Assembly: GCA_024402695.1 (NCBI GenBank)
Contig: JAKSTG010000007.1
Span: 32,719 to 96,718, forward strand
Length of the DNA: 64,000 nt
Reading direction: 5' to 3'
From: Treponema sp.
GTDB lineage: Bacteria > Spirochaetota > Spirochaetia > Treponematales > Treponemataceae
The notes beneath the pieces were generated by a model that had not been told where the DNA came from, did not search any database, and was given only the letters and a program-made list of their open reading frames with translations. Position numbers and translations under genes: made by a program. This document shows positions 8,233 through 15,887 of the stretch, one piece after another (positions within the stretch are counted from its first letter, which is position 1; every line of letters begins with the position of its first letter).

Positions 8233-9465
8233 ATGACAGACATTAACCAGAAACTGGAACAGATTGTACAACTGGAAAAAACTCTCTCAAAGATCAAGGA
8301 CCTTGATATTCTTCAGGAACGCATTCTTACTGAATGCCGAAGAATCATCAACGCCGACGCCGGTTCAATCTACGAAGTTATTGAAAACGGAAAAAGTCTG
8401 AAAATCAAATTCGGACAGAATGATACCAGACAGAAGCTCCTTCAACCTGGTATGAAACTTCCTTACACCTCATTTTCATTTCCTATAAGTGAAACTTCTA
8501 TTGCAGGATATGTTGCAAAAACAAAGAAACCGCTGAACATTGAAGACTGTTATGCTCTGGATCCTTCACTTCCTTATAAGTTCAACGTAAATCCTGACCT
8601 TCTTTCAAACTATAAGACAACCTCCATTTTCACAGTTCCACTTCAGTCAGAAAAGGAACTTTTTGGTGTTCTTCAGATCATCAACAAAAAAGATGAAAAT
8701 GGAAATGTGGTTCCCTTCTCTGAACAGGATGAACTTCTCATTACTCACCTTGCAAATGATATCATCCAGTTCCTCGAAAACGCATATCGTTTCCAGGCCA
8801 TTGTTACACGTATGAACCGCCTGGCCGCACTTCGCGACCCTAAAGAAACAGGGGGACATGTTGAGCGTGTTTCAACCTATGCTCTGGAAATTTATGACCG
8901 CTGGGCCTTCAATCATTCCATTTCTCCGATTGACAGCTCAGAATTCCGAGATAACCTTAAAATCGCAGCAAAATTCCACGATATCGGAAAAGTTGGTATT
9001 TCTGACCTTATTCTGAAAAAGCCAGGCCGTTTCGATGATTTTGAAAGAAATGTAATGAAAGCCCATACCTGTATGGGTGCCCAGCTTTTCCACCCTTCTG
9101 AAGATGAACTTGATGTCATGTGTTTCAACATCAACCTTCACCACCATGACCGCTGGGATGGCGGAGAACTGGCTTATCCTGGAAAAGTAAATATTGATGA
9201 ATACAAGACAGGCGATCCGATTCCGGAAGCTGAACCTCTTACAGGAAATGATATTCCTATAGAAGCAAGAATTGTTTCTGTAGCAGATGTTTTTGATGCA
9301 TTAAGCAACCAGCGCTGTTACAAGGAAGCCTGGGATGTAGAAAAGGCAATTGCAGAAATCGAAAACAATGCCGGTTCCCAGTTCGATCCTGAAGTAGTAA
9401 GAGCCTTCCTTGAAATCAAAGAACGAATTCTTGCAATCAGCGTAGCAATGAAAGACGCAGAATAA
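8233..9465 (+). CDS. GAF and HD-GYP domain protein, putative cyclic-di-GMP phosphodiesterase
   Basis: 410 residues. A short N-terminal helix is followed by a GAF sensor domain (about residues 20-180, with NADAGSIYEV and TSIFTVPLQSE) and an HD-GYP domain (about 190-400). Metal ligands can be seen: H-V-E-R at the start, H249-D250 in KFHDIGKVGI, HHHD at 303-306 and VADVFDALSNQR. HD-GYP enzymes hydrolyse cyclic di-GMP. The name-giving motif is degenerate: where HHExxDGxGYP is usual, this protein has HHHDRWDGGELAYP, so activity or specificity may differ. Start ATG at 8233 has GAAGGAAATGG upstream as ribosome binding site. It shares an operon with the hydratase; its terminator lies inside the convergent UPF0178 gene. 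Confidence 0.85.
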   Translation: MTDINQKLEQIVQLEKTLSKIKDLDILQERILTECRRIINADAGSIYEVIENGKSLKIKFGQNDTRQKLLQPGMKLPYTSFSFPISETSIAGYVAKTKKPLNIEDCYALDPSLPYKFNVNPDLLSNYKTTSIFTVPLQSEKELFGVLQIINKKDENGNVVPFSEQDELLITHLANDIIQFLENAYRFQAIVTRMNRLAALRDPKETGGHVERVSTYALEIYDRWAFNHSISPIDSSEFRDNLKIAAKFHDIGKVGISDLILKKPGRFDDFERNVMKAHTCMGAQLFHPSEDELDVMCFNINLHHHDRWDGGELAYPGKVNIDEYKTGDPIPEAEPLTGNDIPIEARIVSVADVFDALSNQRCYKEAWDVEKAIAEIENNAGSQFDPEVVRAFLEIKERILAISVAMKDAE

Positions 9466-9491
9466 AACTGATTTAAAGATTTTATTGGTTT

Positions 9492-10031
9492 CTAGAACAA
9501 GATAGAAATCTTATCAAAAGAGTTTGCAAAGGCTGCAAACTCTTTTTTATTGTAGGAAGAACCCTTTGTGTGTTTTACAAGTCCCATGGCCACATACTGA
9601 AGGTCTTCTTCTCTTTCCTTCAAAAGACGGTCAATGTTTTTACCTGTAAAAAAAGTACCGCGGTCATTCATAACGCAGACCTTTTTCTCTACAAGGCGTT
9701 TTGCAAGAAGCAGATCTCTTGTAACAACAACATCACTACCGGCTTTTACCAGTTCTTCAGGAGAATGAACAGCAACTCCTGAGTTATAACCGTATTTTTC
9801 ATCGGCACAGGTTACTTCAAGAAAGGCAGCGCCCTTGCAGTTTTCAAAAATGTAATTGTCTGCGGCATCTTTTTCGGCACCGCATAAAGCCATTTCAAAA
9901 AACTGTCCTTCTTCCGGAACAAATTCCCTGTTTGCGGCAAAAACTACTGCAATGCTTTTAGAGTTTGAAACTTTTACAACGTGATTTCTGACGAGAGCCG
10001 GACAAGAGTCGGCATCTATGAAGATTTTCAA
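9492..10031 (-). CDS. UPF0178 (YaiI/YqxD, DUF188) family protein
   Basis: 179 residues. The N-terminus KIFIDADSCPALVRNHVVK and the later VVTRDLLLAKRLVEKKVCVMNDRGTFF are family hallmarks; the fold resembles PIN/NYN nucleases, but the function is not established. The start is TTG at 10029-10031, one base after the zapA stop codon, so translation is probably coupled to zapA. There is no longer ATG-led alternative. It is the last gene of the infC-rpmI-rplT-coiled-coil-zapA run. Its 3' end holds a hairpin that terminates the opposing HD-GYP transcript. Confidence 0.85.
   Translation of the reverse strand: MKIFIDADSCPALVRNHVVKVSNSKSIAVVFAANREFVPEEGQFFEMALCGAEKDAADNYIFENCKGAAFLEVTCADEKYGYNSGVAVHSPEELVKAGSDVVVTRDLLLAKRLVEKKVCVMNDRGTFFTGKNIDRLLKEREEDLQYVAMGLVKHTKGSSYNKKEFAAFANSFDKISILF
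9516..9548 (+). terminator. Terminator of the hydratase/HD-GYP operon, within convergent UPF0178 gene
   Basis: Perfect 12-bp stem AAAAGAGTTTGC / GCAAACTCTTTT (9516-9527 with 9535-9546), 7-base loop and T-run on the plus strand. The stem is also codons of the 3' end of the minus-strand UPF0178 gene. Confidence 0.75.
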
Positions 10032-10032
10032 C

Positions 10033-10344
10033 CTATAATACCTGATCTATTTTTCTGATCATTTCCTGAGTACGGCGTTCCAGTTCTTCTTCGGCTTCAA
10101 GGTCGAATTCTGAAATTACACCGTTTTCGGCACTGATCTTTCTTGATTTTTCTTTATAGAGTTCATCACAAAGCATAATACCAGACATAATTGCAATCTG
10201 TGTATTGTCTTTAAGAATTCCGGAATCTTTAATCTGATTAGAAATGCGTTCAAAATATCCAAGAAGCTTGGCGAGATATTCTGTATCTTCGCCTGCCTGA
10301 ATTGTGAAAGCTGTTCCTAATGTATTGATTGATAAAGTACCCAT
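10033..10344 (-). CDS. zapA: Cell division protein ZapA
   Basis: 103 residues, the usual ZapA length. MGTLSINTLGTAFTIQAGED is a typical short beta-hairpin start, followed by EYLAKLLGYFERI and a long C-terminal coiled-coil helix ending EEELERRTQEMIRKIDQ. ZapA binds and bundles FtsZ filaments at the septum. The start codon overlaps the stop of the preceding coiled-coil gene by one base (TAATG). An upstream coiled-coil partner and a ZapA in one unit suggest that both act in the division ring. Confidence 0.85.
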   Translation of the reverse strand: MGTLSINTLGTAFTIQAGEDTEYLAKLLGYFERISNQIKDSGILKDNTQIAIMSGIMLCDELYKEKSRKISAENGVISEFDLEAEEELERRTQEMIRKIDQVL

Positions 10345-11009
10345 TAGAAAATATCAAACCCTGGAATATCAGATTTTGTATTGTCGAAAGGCATTTCATC
10401 CGATTCCGGCATTGGTTCAAAAGAATCTTCTACATCTGGAGATGAATAAACTGGCTCAGGAGAGATTTCAATTTCTTCAGGAAGTTCTTCTTCTGAAAGA
10501 GCTTCTTCCGAAACGTCTGCAAAAGCTTCTTCTACAGGAACTTCTTCAATAACAGGTTCTTCTTCTGAAATGTATTCTGAGTTATCTGATTCTGCTGGTT
10601 CGTTATAGGCAGGTTCTGAAATTACGGCTTCAGTTACCGGTGCAGGTTCAGCAGGAGTTTCTTCTACTGGTACTGCAACAGGTTCAGGCTGGGCAGCCTG
10701 AACTACAGCGCCTGATTCCTGAGAAGCAGTCTTAAGAACTGTATTCTCAATGGAATTCAAGCGGTTAAGGGCTTTAAGGATACCCGACTCGATCATTTCC
10801 TGTTCTCTGGCGCGGGAAGAAATCTCTTCGTCACGTTCAGAAACCTTCTGTTCAACAATAGAAAGCTGCTCCGACTTAGCTGAAAGCGCATTTGAAAGCT
10901 CGTGCACGCGATTGCGCAGAGCATCGTTTTCAACCTGTAGCTGTTGGATTTTCTCCACAGCACTTTCAATTTTTGCTTCAAGAAGCTGGATCTGATCAAG
11001 ACTAATCAT
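10344..11009 (-). CDS. Acidic coiled-coil protein, possible ZapB-like division partner
   Basis: 221 residues, not assigned to a family. Residues 1-95 form a predicted coiled coil (LEAKIESAVEKIQQLQ, VENDALRNRVHELSNALSAK) like ZapB or other division proteins. Residues about 110-205 are a low-complexity, strongly acidic Glu/Pro/Ala/Ser linker. The end DIPGFDIF is a short hydrophobic motif, possibly a docking peptide. Start ATG at 11007-11009 is preceded by a GGGG-rich site. It overlaps zapA by one base, hence the guess of a ZapA/B-like role. The long ORFs opposite the acidic stretch are codon-bias shadows. Confidence 0.7.
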   Translation of the reverse strand: MISLDQIQLLEAKIESAVEKIQQLQVENDALRNRVHELSNALSAKSEQLSIVEQKVSERDEEISSRAREQEMIESGILKALNRLNSIENTVLKTASQESGAVVQAAQPEPVAVPVEETPAEPAPVTEAVISEPAYNEPAESDNSEYISEEEPVIEEVPVEEAFADVSEEALSEEELPEEIEISPEPVYSSPDVEDSFEPMPESDEMPFDNTKSDIPGFDIF

Positions 11010-11063
11010 ATGGTACCCCTATTCCCCTTTCCCATATGGGTTTGATTATTTGTTATAAACCAA

Positions 11064-11423
11064 TTACTTGTTGCGAGCTGCTTTAGCTGCTTCAACAACT
11101 GCTTTGAATGCTGCTGGATCTTCAATAGCCATGTTAGAAAGAGCCTTGCGGTTCAGTTTAATTCCGGCTTTGTTTACTCCGTCAATGAATGTAGAGTATG
11201 TCATTCCTTCAGCGCGAACTGCAGCGTTGATACGTGCGATCCACAGTGAACGGAATTCGTGTTTTACATCACGGCGGTCAACATATGCGTGACTCAGTGC
11301 TTTTGTAACAGCGTCTTTGGCTGGTTTGTAGTTTGATTTACGATCTCCGCGGAAACCTTTAGCAAGTTTCAAAATCTTTGAGCGGCGATTCTTTCTTTTT
11401 GTTCCGTCTATTGCTCTTGACAT
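11064..11423 (-). CDS. rplT: 50S ribosomal protein L20
   Basis: 119 residues, the normal length. [20 protein letters not shown] and [17 protein letters not shown] are the conserved basic N-terminal helix that binds 23S r[23 protein letters not shown] is the conserved C-terminal domain. An AAGGAG ribosome binding site lies 8 bases before the ATG. Third gene of the classical infC-rpmI-rplT operon. No terminator is visible between it and the downstream coiled-coil/zapA genes (54-base gap with a 10-base palindrome CCCATATGGG at 11031-11040). Confidence 0.97.
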   Translation of the reverse strand: MSRAIDGTKRKNRRSKILKLAKGFRGDRKSNYKPAKDAVTKALSHAYVDRRDVKHEFRSLWIARINAAVRAEGMTYSTFIDGVNKAGIKLNRKALSNMAIEDPAAFKAVVEAAKAARNK

Positions 11424-11447
11424 CTTTTACTCCTTAAAAATTTCCTA

Positions 11448-11648
11448 TTAACCGTAAGGAAGCATCTGCTTTCTGATTTTCTTTGCATCTGCTTCTGCTA
11501 CGTAGCCAGTTTCACGAAGCTGGCGCTTTCTTTTTGGAGAACGCTTTGTCAGGATATGACGAAGGTTCTGTTTCTTGTGCTTAACTTTGCCTGTGCCTGT
11601 CAGTGAGTAACGTTTGGCAGCAGACTTCTTAGTCTTCATTTTAGGCAT
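11448..11648 (-). CDS. rpmI: 50S ribosomal protein L35
   Basis: 66 residues, standard length and very basic: [42 protein letters not shown]. It binds the large ribosomal subunit. It lies between infC and rplT as in most bacteria, with an AAGAGG ribosome binding site. Confidence 0.96.
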   Translation of the reverse strand: MPKMKTKKSAAKRYSLTGTGKVKHKKQNLRHILTKRSPKRKRQLRETGYVAEADAKKIRKQMLPYG

Positions 11649-11666
11649 GAATGTTACCTCTTAATA

Positions 11667-12197
11667 TTATTTGGCTTTTGGTGATATAGTCATCGACATG
11701 TTGCGACCGTCCATTGCGGCAGGCTTGTCGATATTGTACGCCGAGGTAAGCCGTTTTAACACCTCATTCAGAACTTCAAAACCAAGTTCGGTATGGGCAA
11801 GTTCACGTCCGCGGAAACGGATTGTAACCTTAACCTTATCGCCTTCATCCAGAAATTCCTGTATATGGCGGGCTTTTGTATCAAGATCGCCTGAACCGAT
11901 TTTAGGCTGCATGCGAATTTCCTTGAGTTTCAATACCTTCTGATTCTTTTTGGAGTCTCGGAGCTTTTTCTCCTGTTCGAATCGGTATTTTCCATAGTCC
12001 AGTATTTTGCACACTGGTGGATTAGCATTAGGTGAAACTTCAACAAGGTCAAGTTCCTTTTCTTTTGCAAGACGAACAGCTTCCTGTGTCGGAATAATTC
12101 CTAACTGATTGCCTTCGTCATCGATCAGTCTGACCTCACGAACACGAATCATTTCATTGATTCTCTGTCCTTTATTGTTGTTATTCTGGTATGCCAA
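11667..12197 (-). CDS. infC: Translation initiation factor IF-3, TTG start
   Basis: 176 residues. IF-3 N domain ([20 protein letters not shown]), linker with [20 protein letters not shown], and C domain ([31 protein letters not shown]). It keeps 30S subunits free and checks the initiator tRNA and start codon. The start is TTG at 12195-12197, with AGGAGG 4 bases upstream; no ATG exists near the expected N-terminus. In many bacteria infC has an unusual start used for autoregulation; TTG is milder than AUU, so the same logic here is only a suggestion. A hairpin AGTGTT / AACACT lies right before the Shine-Dalgarno site. Confidence 0.96.
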   Translation of the reverse strand: MAYQNNNNKGQRINEMIRVREVRLIDDEGNQLGIIPTQEAVRLAKEKELDLVEVSPNANPPVCKILDYGKYRFEQEKKLRDSKKNQKVLKLKEIRMQPKIGSGDLDTKARHIQEFLDEGDKVKVTIRFRGRELAHTELGFEVLNEVLKRLTSAYNIDKPAAMDGRNMSMTISPKAK

Positions 12198-12246
12198 CTA
12201 TCCTCCTAGTGTTTAAAAACACTTTTTCCATATAGCGTATTGTTAT

Positions 12247-12276
12247 ATTATACCGAAAACAACTGAAGTGTGTCTA
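12247..12276 (-). promoter_or_regulatory. Promoter of the infC-rpmI-rplT operon
   Basis: Minus strand: TAGACA (12271-12276), 18-base spacer, TATAAT (12247-12252). The leader to the infC TTG would be about 43 bases and holds a hairpin (12203-12218) touching the AGGAGG site. Confidence 0.6.
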
Positions 12277-12330
12277 TATTCTAAATGCGAATAAATAGAA
12301 GGTTAAATGAAGTGATTTTAAAGAAAAGAT

Positions 12331-12401
12331 TTCTACTGCTAGGAATCGAACCCAGACTCTGAGCACCAAAAGCTCGTGTGCTACCTTTACACAACAGTAG
12401 A
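12331..12401 (-). tRNA. tRNA-Gln (anticodon TTG)
   Basis: 71 bases. Folded by hand on the minus strand: perfect 7-bp acceptor stem TCTACTG / CAGTAGA (outer ends 12332-12338 and 12395-12401... read in opposite sense), D arm GTGT / GCAC with loop AAAGGTA, anticodon arm GAGC / GCTC with loop TTTTGGT, 4-base variable loop, T arm CTGGG / CCTAG with loop TTCGATT, discriminator A. Anticodon TTG reads CAA, hence glutamine. CCA is not encoded. One mismatch (C-A) closes the anticodon stem. It lies about 90 bases upstream of the infC promoter on the same strand. Confidence 0.9.
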
Positions 12402-12518
12402 AAGAATATTGTTTCCAATAACAAGGATTAGTTTACACTAAAACCCTATTGAAATCAACGAGAATAAAGATACAAACCCGTTGTCAGACAACGGGTTTCA
12501 ACAAAAAGATAAATATTC
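12402..12518. other. Intergenic stretch between tRNA-Gln and spoVG
   Basis: Apart from the spoVG terminator at 12474-12498, I see no gene or strong promoter. Together with the tRNA, infC promoter and leader it accounts for the 321-base gap between infC and spoVG. Confidence 0.5.
12474..12498 (-). terminator. Probable terminator of ispE-spoVG
   Basis: Perfect 11-bp stem AAACCCGTTGT / ACAACGGGTTT with a 3-base loop. The T-run after it on the minus strand is short, so efficiency is uncertain. Confidence 0.6.
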
Positions 12519-12803
12519 TTAGTCCGCATCTGCTTCATCAGCAGAAAGGAAATGTCCGGCGTTGTATTCTGCCAGGATTTTTTCCTGAAGTTCAGTTCTG
12601 AATTCAGGACTTATAGGATGAGCTACATCCTTGTATTCCCCGTTAGCTGTTTTACGGCTTGGCATTGCAATAAAGAGACCGCTTTTTCCGTCAATAATCT
12701 TTACATTGTGAACAACAAAGCAGTTGTCAAAAGTAACGGTAACATAAGCACGAAGTTTTCCTTCGTCTTCCACTTTTCTAATTCTAAGTTCAGTAATCTG
12801 CAT
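12519..12803 (-). CDS. spoVG: SpoVG family nucleic-acid-binding regulator
   Basis: 94 residues, typical length. [40 protein letters not shown] and [15 protein letters not shown] are the conserved SpoVG core. In Bacillus it affects septation; in Borrelia and Staphylococcus the homologue binds DNA and RNA. The organism need not sporulate. Ribosome binding site AGGAGG lies 7 bases before the ATG. It follows ispE after 38 bases on the same strand, a neighbourhood also common in other bacteria (ispE near purR-spoVG). Confidence 0.95.
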   Translation of the reverse strand: MQITELRIRKVEDEGKLRAYVTVTFDNCFVVHNVKIIDGKSGLFIAMPSRKTANGEYKDVAHPISPEFRTELQEKILAEYNAGHFLSADEADAD

Positions 12804-12842
12804 AGAGATCCTCCTAGAAGGGGTTAATGACCCAACTCAATT

Positions 12843-13745
12843 TCATAAAGTCTTGCAGACTTTACAGCTCCACATTTCATCAACAAGAAGACTCTTGGCG
12901 TGTTCAGCTTGTTGCTCAGATGTAAATATGCCGTAAACCGTTGATCCCGATCCCGAAACTTCGGAATAAAGAGCACCAGTTTTTCGAACCGATTTCAAGG
13001 CCCGGTCAATTTCTTCATATTCGGAAGAAATAACAGGGGTAAAAGTATTTACAAAAGTCCATTTTTCGGGACTATCTCTGTAAATCTTTTCGTAATCTTC
13101 GAAAACAGGAGCATCAAGAGATTCTCCCCTTTCGTGCATTTTATCAATCAAAGAGTACGCAAGTTTCGTAGAACTGCTCGTCTTCGGAAATACCATTAAA
13201 AGGTAAAGGTCTTTACGCCCTTCAATCTCCTGTACCACTTCACCGCGGCCGGAAACCAGAGCACAACCGGAACCTTCTTCATTACAGCGGGTAAAAAAGA
13301 ATACATCACTCCCAATTTTTGATGCAATTTGGGAAAGCTGATCTTTATTCAACCTTACACCGTAAAATTTTTCCAAAGCTTTTATGAGCGCTGCGCCATC
13401 ACTGGAACCTCCTCCAAGACCACCGCCGGAAGGAATACCTTTCAAAAGTTCAACATGAACTCCGAAATCATTTTTTCCTGTGACATCGCAAAAAGCTTTA
13501 AAAGCCATAGTTAAAGTATTTTCTTCAGGCAGAGAGATAGAATCACAAAGAATAGAACAAACTTTTTCTACTTGCTTTCGGACAATCAGCTCATCATAAA
13601 GACTGACTGTCTGAAATATACTTTCTAATTTATGAAACCCTTCATATTGAGCTTCATAATCCGGGTCATCTGGTGTTTTTTTAGGAAGAACATTCAACCC
13701 AAAATTTACTTTTGCATAAGCTCGCACTCGAAGTTCCGGACACAT
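12843..13745 (-). CDS. ispE: 4-diphosphocytidyl-2-C-methyl-D-erythritol kinase
   Basis: 300 residues. GHMP kinase of the MEP pathway for isopentenyl diphosphate; it phosphorylates the 2-hydroxyl of CDP-methylerythritol. RAYAKVNFGLNV holds the substrate-binding strand and GIPSGGGLGGGSSDGAAL (about residues 104-121) is the ATP-binding glycine loop; EVSGSGSTVYGIF is the GHMP C-terminal motif. The ATG at 13743-13745 has no Shine-Dalgarno site; a -10 box ends 6 bases before it. Its presence shows that the organism makes isoprenoids by the MEP route. Confidence 0.95.
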   Translation of the reverse strand: MCPELRVRAYAKVNFGLNVLPKKTPDDPDYEAQYEGFHKLESIFQTVSLYDELIVRKQVEKVCSILCDSISLPEENTLTMAFKAFCDVTGKNDFGVHVELLKGIPSGGGLGGGSSDGAALIKALEKFYGVRLNKDQLSQIASKIGSDVFFFTRCNEEGSGCALVSGRGEVVQEIEGRKDLYLLMVFPKTSSSTKLAYSLIDKMHERGESLDAPVFEDYEKIYRDSPEKWTFVNTFTPVISSEYEEIDRALKSVRKTGALYSEVSGSGSTVYGIFTSEQQAEHAKSLLVDEMWSCKVCKTL

Positions 13746-13751
13746 ATAGTA

Positions 13752-13781
13752 ATTCTACAACGGGAAATATAAAGAACGCAA
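13752..13781 (-). promoter_or_regulatory. Promoter of ispE-spoVG, leaderless type
   Basis: Minus strand TTGCGT (13776-13781), 18-base spacer, TAGAAT (13752-13757), then 6 bases to the ATG. Confidence 0.45.
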
Positions 13782-13818
13782 TAAAAAAAATTGTTATTTA
13801 TATAACATCAAAAAGTCG

Positions 13819-13858
13819 AAAAAAAAGGATCTGAAGAAGAAATTCCTCAGATCCTTTT
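13819..13858 (-). terminator. Terminator of gatC-gatA
   Basis: Twelve-bp stem AAAAGGATCTGA / TCAGATCCTTTT with a 12-base loop; on the minus strand it runs into eight T. Confidence 0.88.
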
Positions 13859-13879
13859 GATTAATCAGCTATATCAGGG

Positions 13880-15343
13880 TTATTTTTCAAACCAGCTCTG
13901 GGCCAGACGAAGAATCTTTTCTTCTCCGAACATAGGTCCTGCAAACTGCATACCAACAGGAAGTCCGGCTTTTGTGTTTCCTGCAGGAACGCTGATTGAT
14001 GTAATACGTGCCAGGTTTACGAAAACTGTGTACATATCTGAAAGGTACATTTCCAATGGATCATCAACTTTCTGACCAAGTTTGAAAGCAGGAGTTGGAC
14101 AAGTTGGACAAAGAACGATGTCATAAGACTTGAAAAGCTCTGCCATTTCGCGCTGAATACGGGCACGAACAGTCATACCCTTCTTGTAAGTTGTTCCAGA
14201 GAACTGTTCAGAAAGAACATAGTTTCCGATTACGATACGGCGTTTTACTTCAGGACCAAAACCTGTTGAACGGGTATCTACATAAAGTTCGTCATAACCG
14301 TTTCCATTGTCTACGCGTCCACCGTAGCGGATTCCGTCGAAACGTGAAAGGTTTGAAGCTGCTTCTGAAAGAGCGATAACGTAGTAAGCGGCAATTGAAG
14401 CATCCAGAACAGGAAGGTCAACTTCAGTAATTGAAGCACCTTTTGATTCAAACCAGGCTCTTGTTTCAGCGAATTTTTCGCCTACTTCAGGATCCAGACC
14501 TTTTGTTTCAAGGAACTGTTTTGGAATAGCAATCTTAAGAGCTTTGATTTCATCATCGCTCATTGCTGTAAGATTCTTAAGGTTTTCGGCGTTTGGAAGA
14601 TCTGCTGATGTATCATCGTAGAAGTCTGCTCCAGCCATGTAGCTTAATGGTTCAGCGATATCTTTTGGAGAGTGTCCAAGAAGACCAACCTGATCAAGAG
14701 ATGAACCGTAAGCAACTACACCCCAGCGGGAAAGAACACCGTAAGTTGTTTTAAGACCGTAGATTCCGCAGTAAGAAGCAGGAAGACGAACAGAGCCACC
14801 AGTTTCAGTTCCAAGTCCGAAAACAGCCATATTAGCTGCAACGGCAGATGCAGAACCACCGGAAGAACCACCTGAAACGTATTCACGGTTTACAGGGTTA
14901 CGGGTTGGACCATAGCATGAGTATTCAGTAGAAGACCCCATGGCAAATTCGTCCTGGTTACAGCGACCAAGAGGAATGGCACCTTTATCTTCAAGACGGC
15001 TGATTACAGTTGCATTGTATGGAGCAACATAACCTTCGAGGATTTTAGATGCACAAGTCAGGTGTTTTCCGCGAACTGAAATGTTATCTTTGTTTGCAAA
15101 AGGAAGACCAAGAAGAGGTTTTTCTTCAAAAAGCTTGTCCAGAGTTCCGGCTGCACGGGCTTCAGCGATAGCCTTGTCGGCAGCTTCTGCTTTGGCAACT
15201 GCATCGTCATACATCTCGAGGAATGCATTGAGTGGCATAGAGGAAGCTTTATCATCTTCAAAAGTCTTAACCAGGCTTTCTACCAGAGACTTGGATGTGA
15301 TTTCGCCTGCTTTTAATTTATTTCTTGTTTCGTTGATTGTCAT
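13880..15343 (-). CDS. gatA: Aspartyl/glutamyl-tRNA amidotransferase subunit A
   Basis: 487 residues from MTINETRNKLKAGEITSKS; an upstream in-frame start at 15400 would add a stretch that is really intergenic hairpin sequence and is unlike GatA. Amidase-signature protein: catalytic Lys in FANKDNISVRG, Ser pair in SGGSSGGSASAVAANM and GTETGGSVRLPASYCG. With GatB and GatC it turns Glu-tRNA-Gln (or Asp-tRNA-Asn) into the amide form, supplying ammonia from glutamine. gatC is directly upstream; gatB is not in the window. Interesting next to a tRNA-Gln gene 1.5 kb away, though that may be chance. Ribosome binding site GAGG lies unusually far (about 14 bases) upstream. Confidence 0.95.
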   Translation of the reverse strand: MTINETRNKLKAGEITSKSLVESLVKTFEDDKASSMPLNAFLEMYDDAVAKAEAADKAIAEARAAGTLDKLFEEKPLLGLPFANKDNISVRGKHLTCASKILEGYVAPYNATVISRLEDKGAIPLGRCNQDEFAMGSSTEYSCYGPTRNPVNREYVSGGSSGGSASAVAANMAVFGLGTETGGSVRLPASYCGIYGLKTTYGVLSRWGVVAYGSSLDQVGLLGHSPKDIAEPLSYMAGADFYDDTSADLPNAENLKNLTAMSDDEIKALKIAIPKQFLETKGLDPEVGEKFAETRAWFESKGASITEVDLPVLDASIAAYYVIALSEAASNLSRFDGIRYGGRVDNGNGYDELYVDTRSTGFGPEVKRRIVIGNYVLSEQFSGTTYKKGMTVRARIQREMAELFKSYDIVLCPTCPTPAFKLGQKVDDPLEMYLSDMYTVFVNLARITSISVPAGNTKAGLPVGMQFAGPMFGEEKILRLAQSWFEK

Positions 15344-15390
15344 AGTTTTTTTTCTATCCTCATAAAAAATGGATGTTTCTGTTATTATGA

Positions 15391-15452
15391 AAACTTGCAC
15401 AGCAAGTTTCCATATTTAACACCGGGCTAAAACGCTCCTTAATCCGCGTTTT
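15391..15452. repeat. Two hairpins between gatC and gatA
   Basis: AAACTTGC / GCAAGTTT (15391-15398 with 15402-15409, 3-base loop) and AAAACGC / GCGTTTT (15429-15435 with 15446-15452, 10-base loop). They fill the gap between two genes of one enzyme and may be a processing or attenuation signal. Confidence 0.6.
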
Positions 15453-15461
15453 TTAACGCCC

Positions 15462-15770
15462 TTACACACCCTCCCCAAGAACTTTTGGAACCTGGAAATA
15501 TCCGTCCATAAAGTTTTCAGACACGTTTTTAACATCGTGCATTTCAAGACCTGCAACAATTTCGTCTTCACGGAGTTTTTCCGCTACTGTAGAAGGATAT
15601 GCATCATATGGATTTTCAGAATCATCGTATTTTGAGAGAATTTCAAAATATCCGACAATGTCATCAACCTGTTTTTTAAGAATATCAAGGTTTGTACTTT
15701 CCGGAGAAAGACGCGAAAGGTAAAGAAGATTATTAAGAACTTCTTCGTCAATTGGTTTGTGAGTACTCAT
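15462..15770 (-). CDS. gatC: Aspartyl/glutamyl-tRNA amidotransferase subunit C
   Basis: 102 residues, normal for GatC, which wraps around and stabilises the GatA-GatB pair. Helical N-terminus with NNLLYLSRLSPES and the DIVGYFEILSKYD segment are characteristic; EKLREDEIVAGLEMHDVKNV and YFQVPKVLGEGV form the extended C-terminal arm ending in the usual V-P-K-V. First gene of the gatC-gatA pair. ATG at 15768-15770 has no ribosome binding site, and TATAAT ends 8 bases before it. Confidence 0.93.
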   Translation of the reverse strand: MSTHKPIDEEVLNNLLYLSRLSPESTNLDILKKQVDDIVGYFEILSKYDDSENPYDAYPSTVAEKLREDEIVAGLEMHDVKNVSENFMDGYFQVPKVLGEGV

Positions 15771-15778
15771 AGCATCAA

Positions 15779-15784
15779 ATTATA
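15779..15784 (-). promoter_or_regulatory. -10 box of gatC-gatA, leaderless type
   Basis: TATAAT on the minus strand, 8 bases before the gatC ATG; no good -35. Confidence 0.4.
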
Positions 15785-15843
15785 ATAAAAATGAAAGAAA
15801 AACTCCATACAAGTTTATTTACCACTTTTTATAAAAAAACCGC

Positions 15844-15849
15844 TATAAT
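15844..15849 (+). promoter_or_regulatory. Putative -10 box for hflX
   Basis: TATAAT 38 bases upstream of the chosen hflX ATG; -35 not obvious. Confidence 0.4.
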
Positions 15850-15887
15850 ATAGATATGGGTCTGCTTTTTTGCAGTCGGGAGGAAAT

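Noticed and set aside
10304..10552. Plus-strand Leu/Gln-rich frame opposite the acidic coiled-coil gene
   Set aside because: Mirror image of a Glu-rich low-complexity segment; no start signals.
13880..15400. Longer GatA with start at 15400
   Set aside because: The extra residues are encoded by the hairpin region between gatC and gatA and match nothing in GatA.
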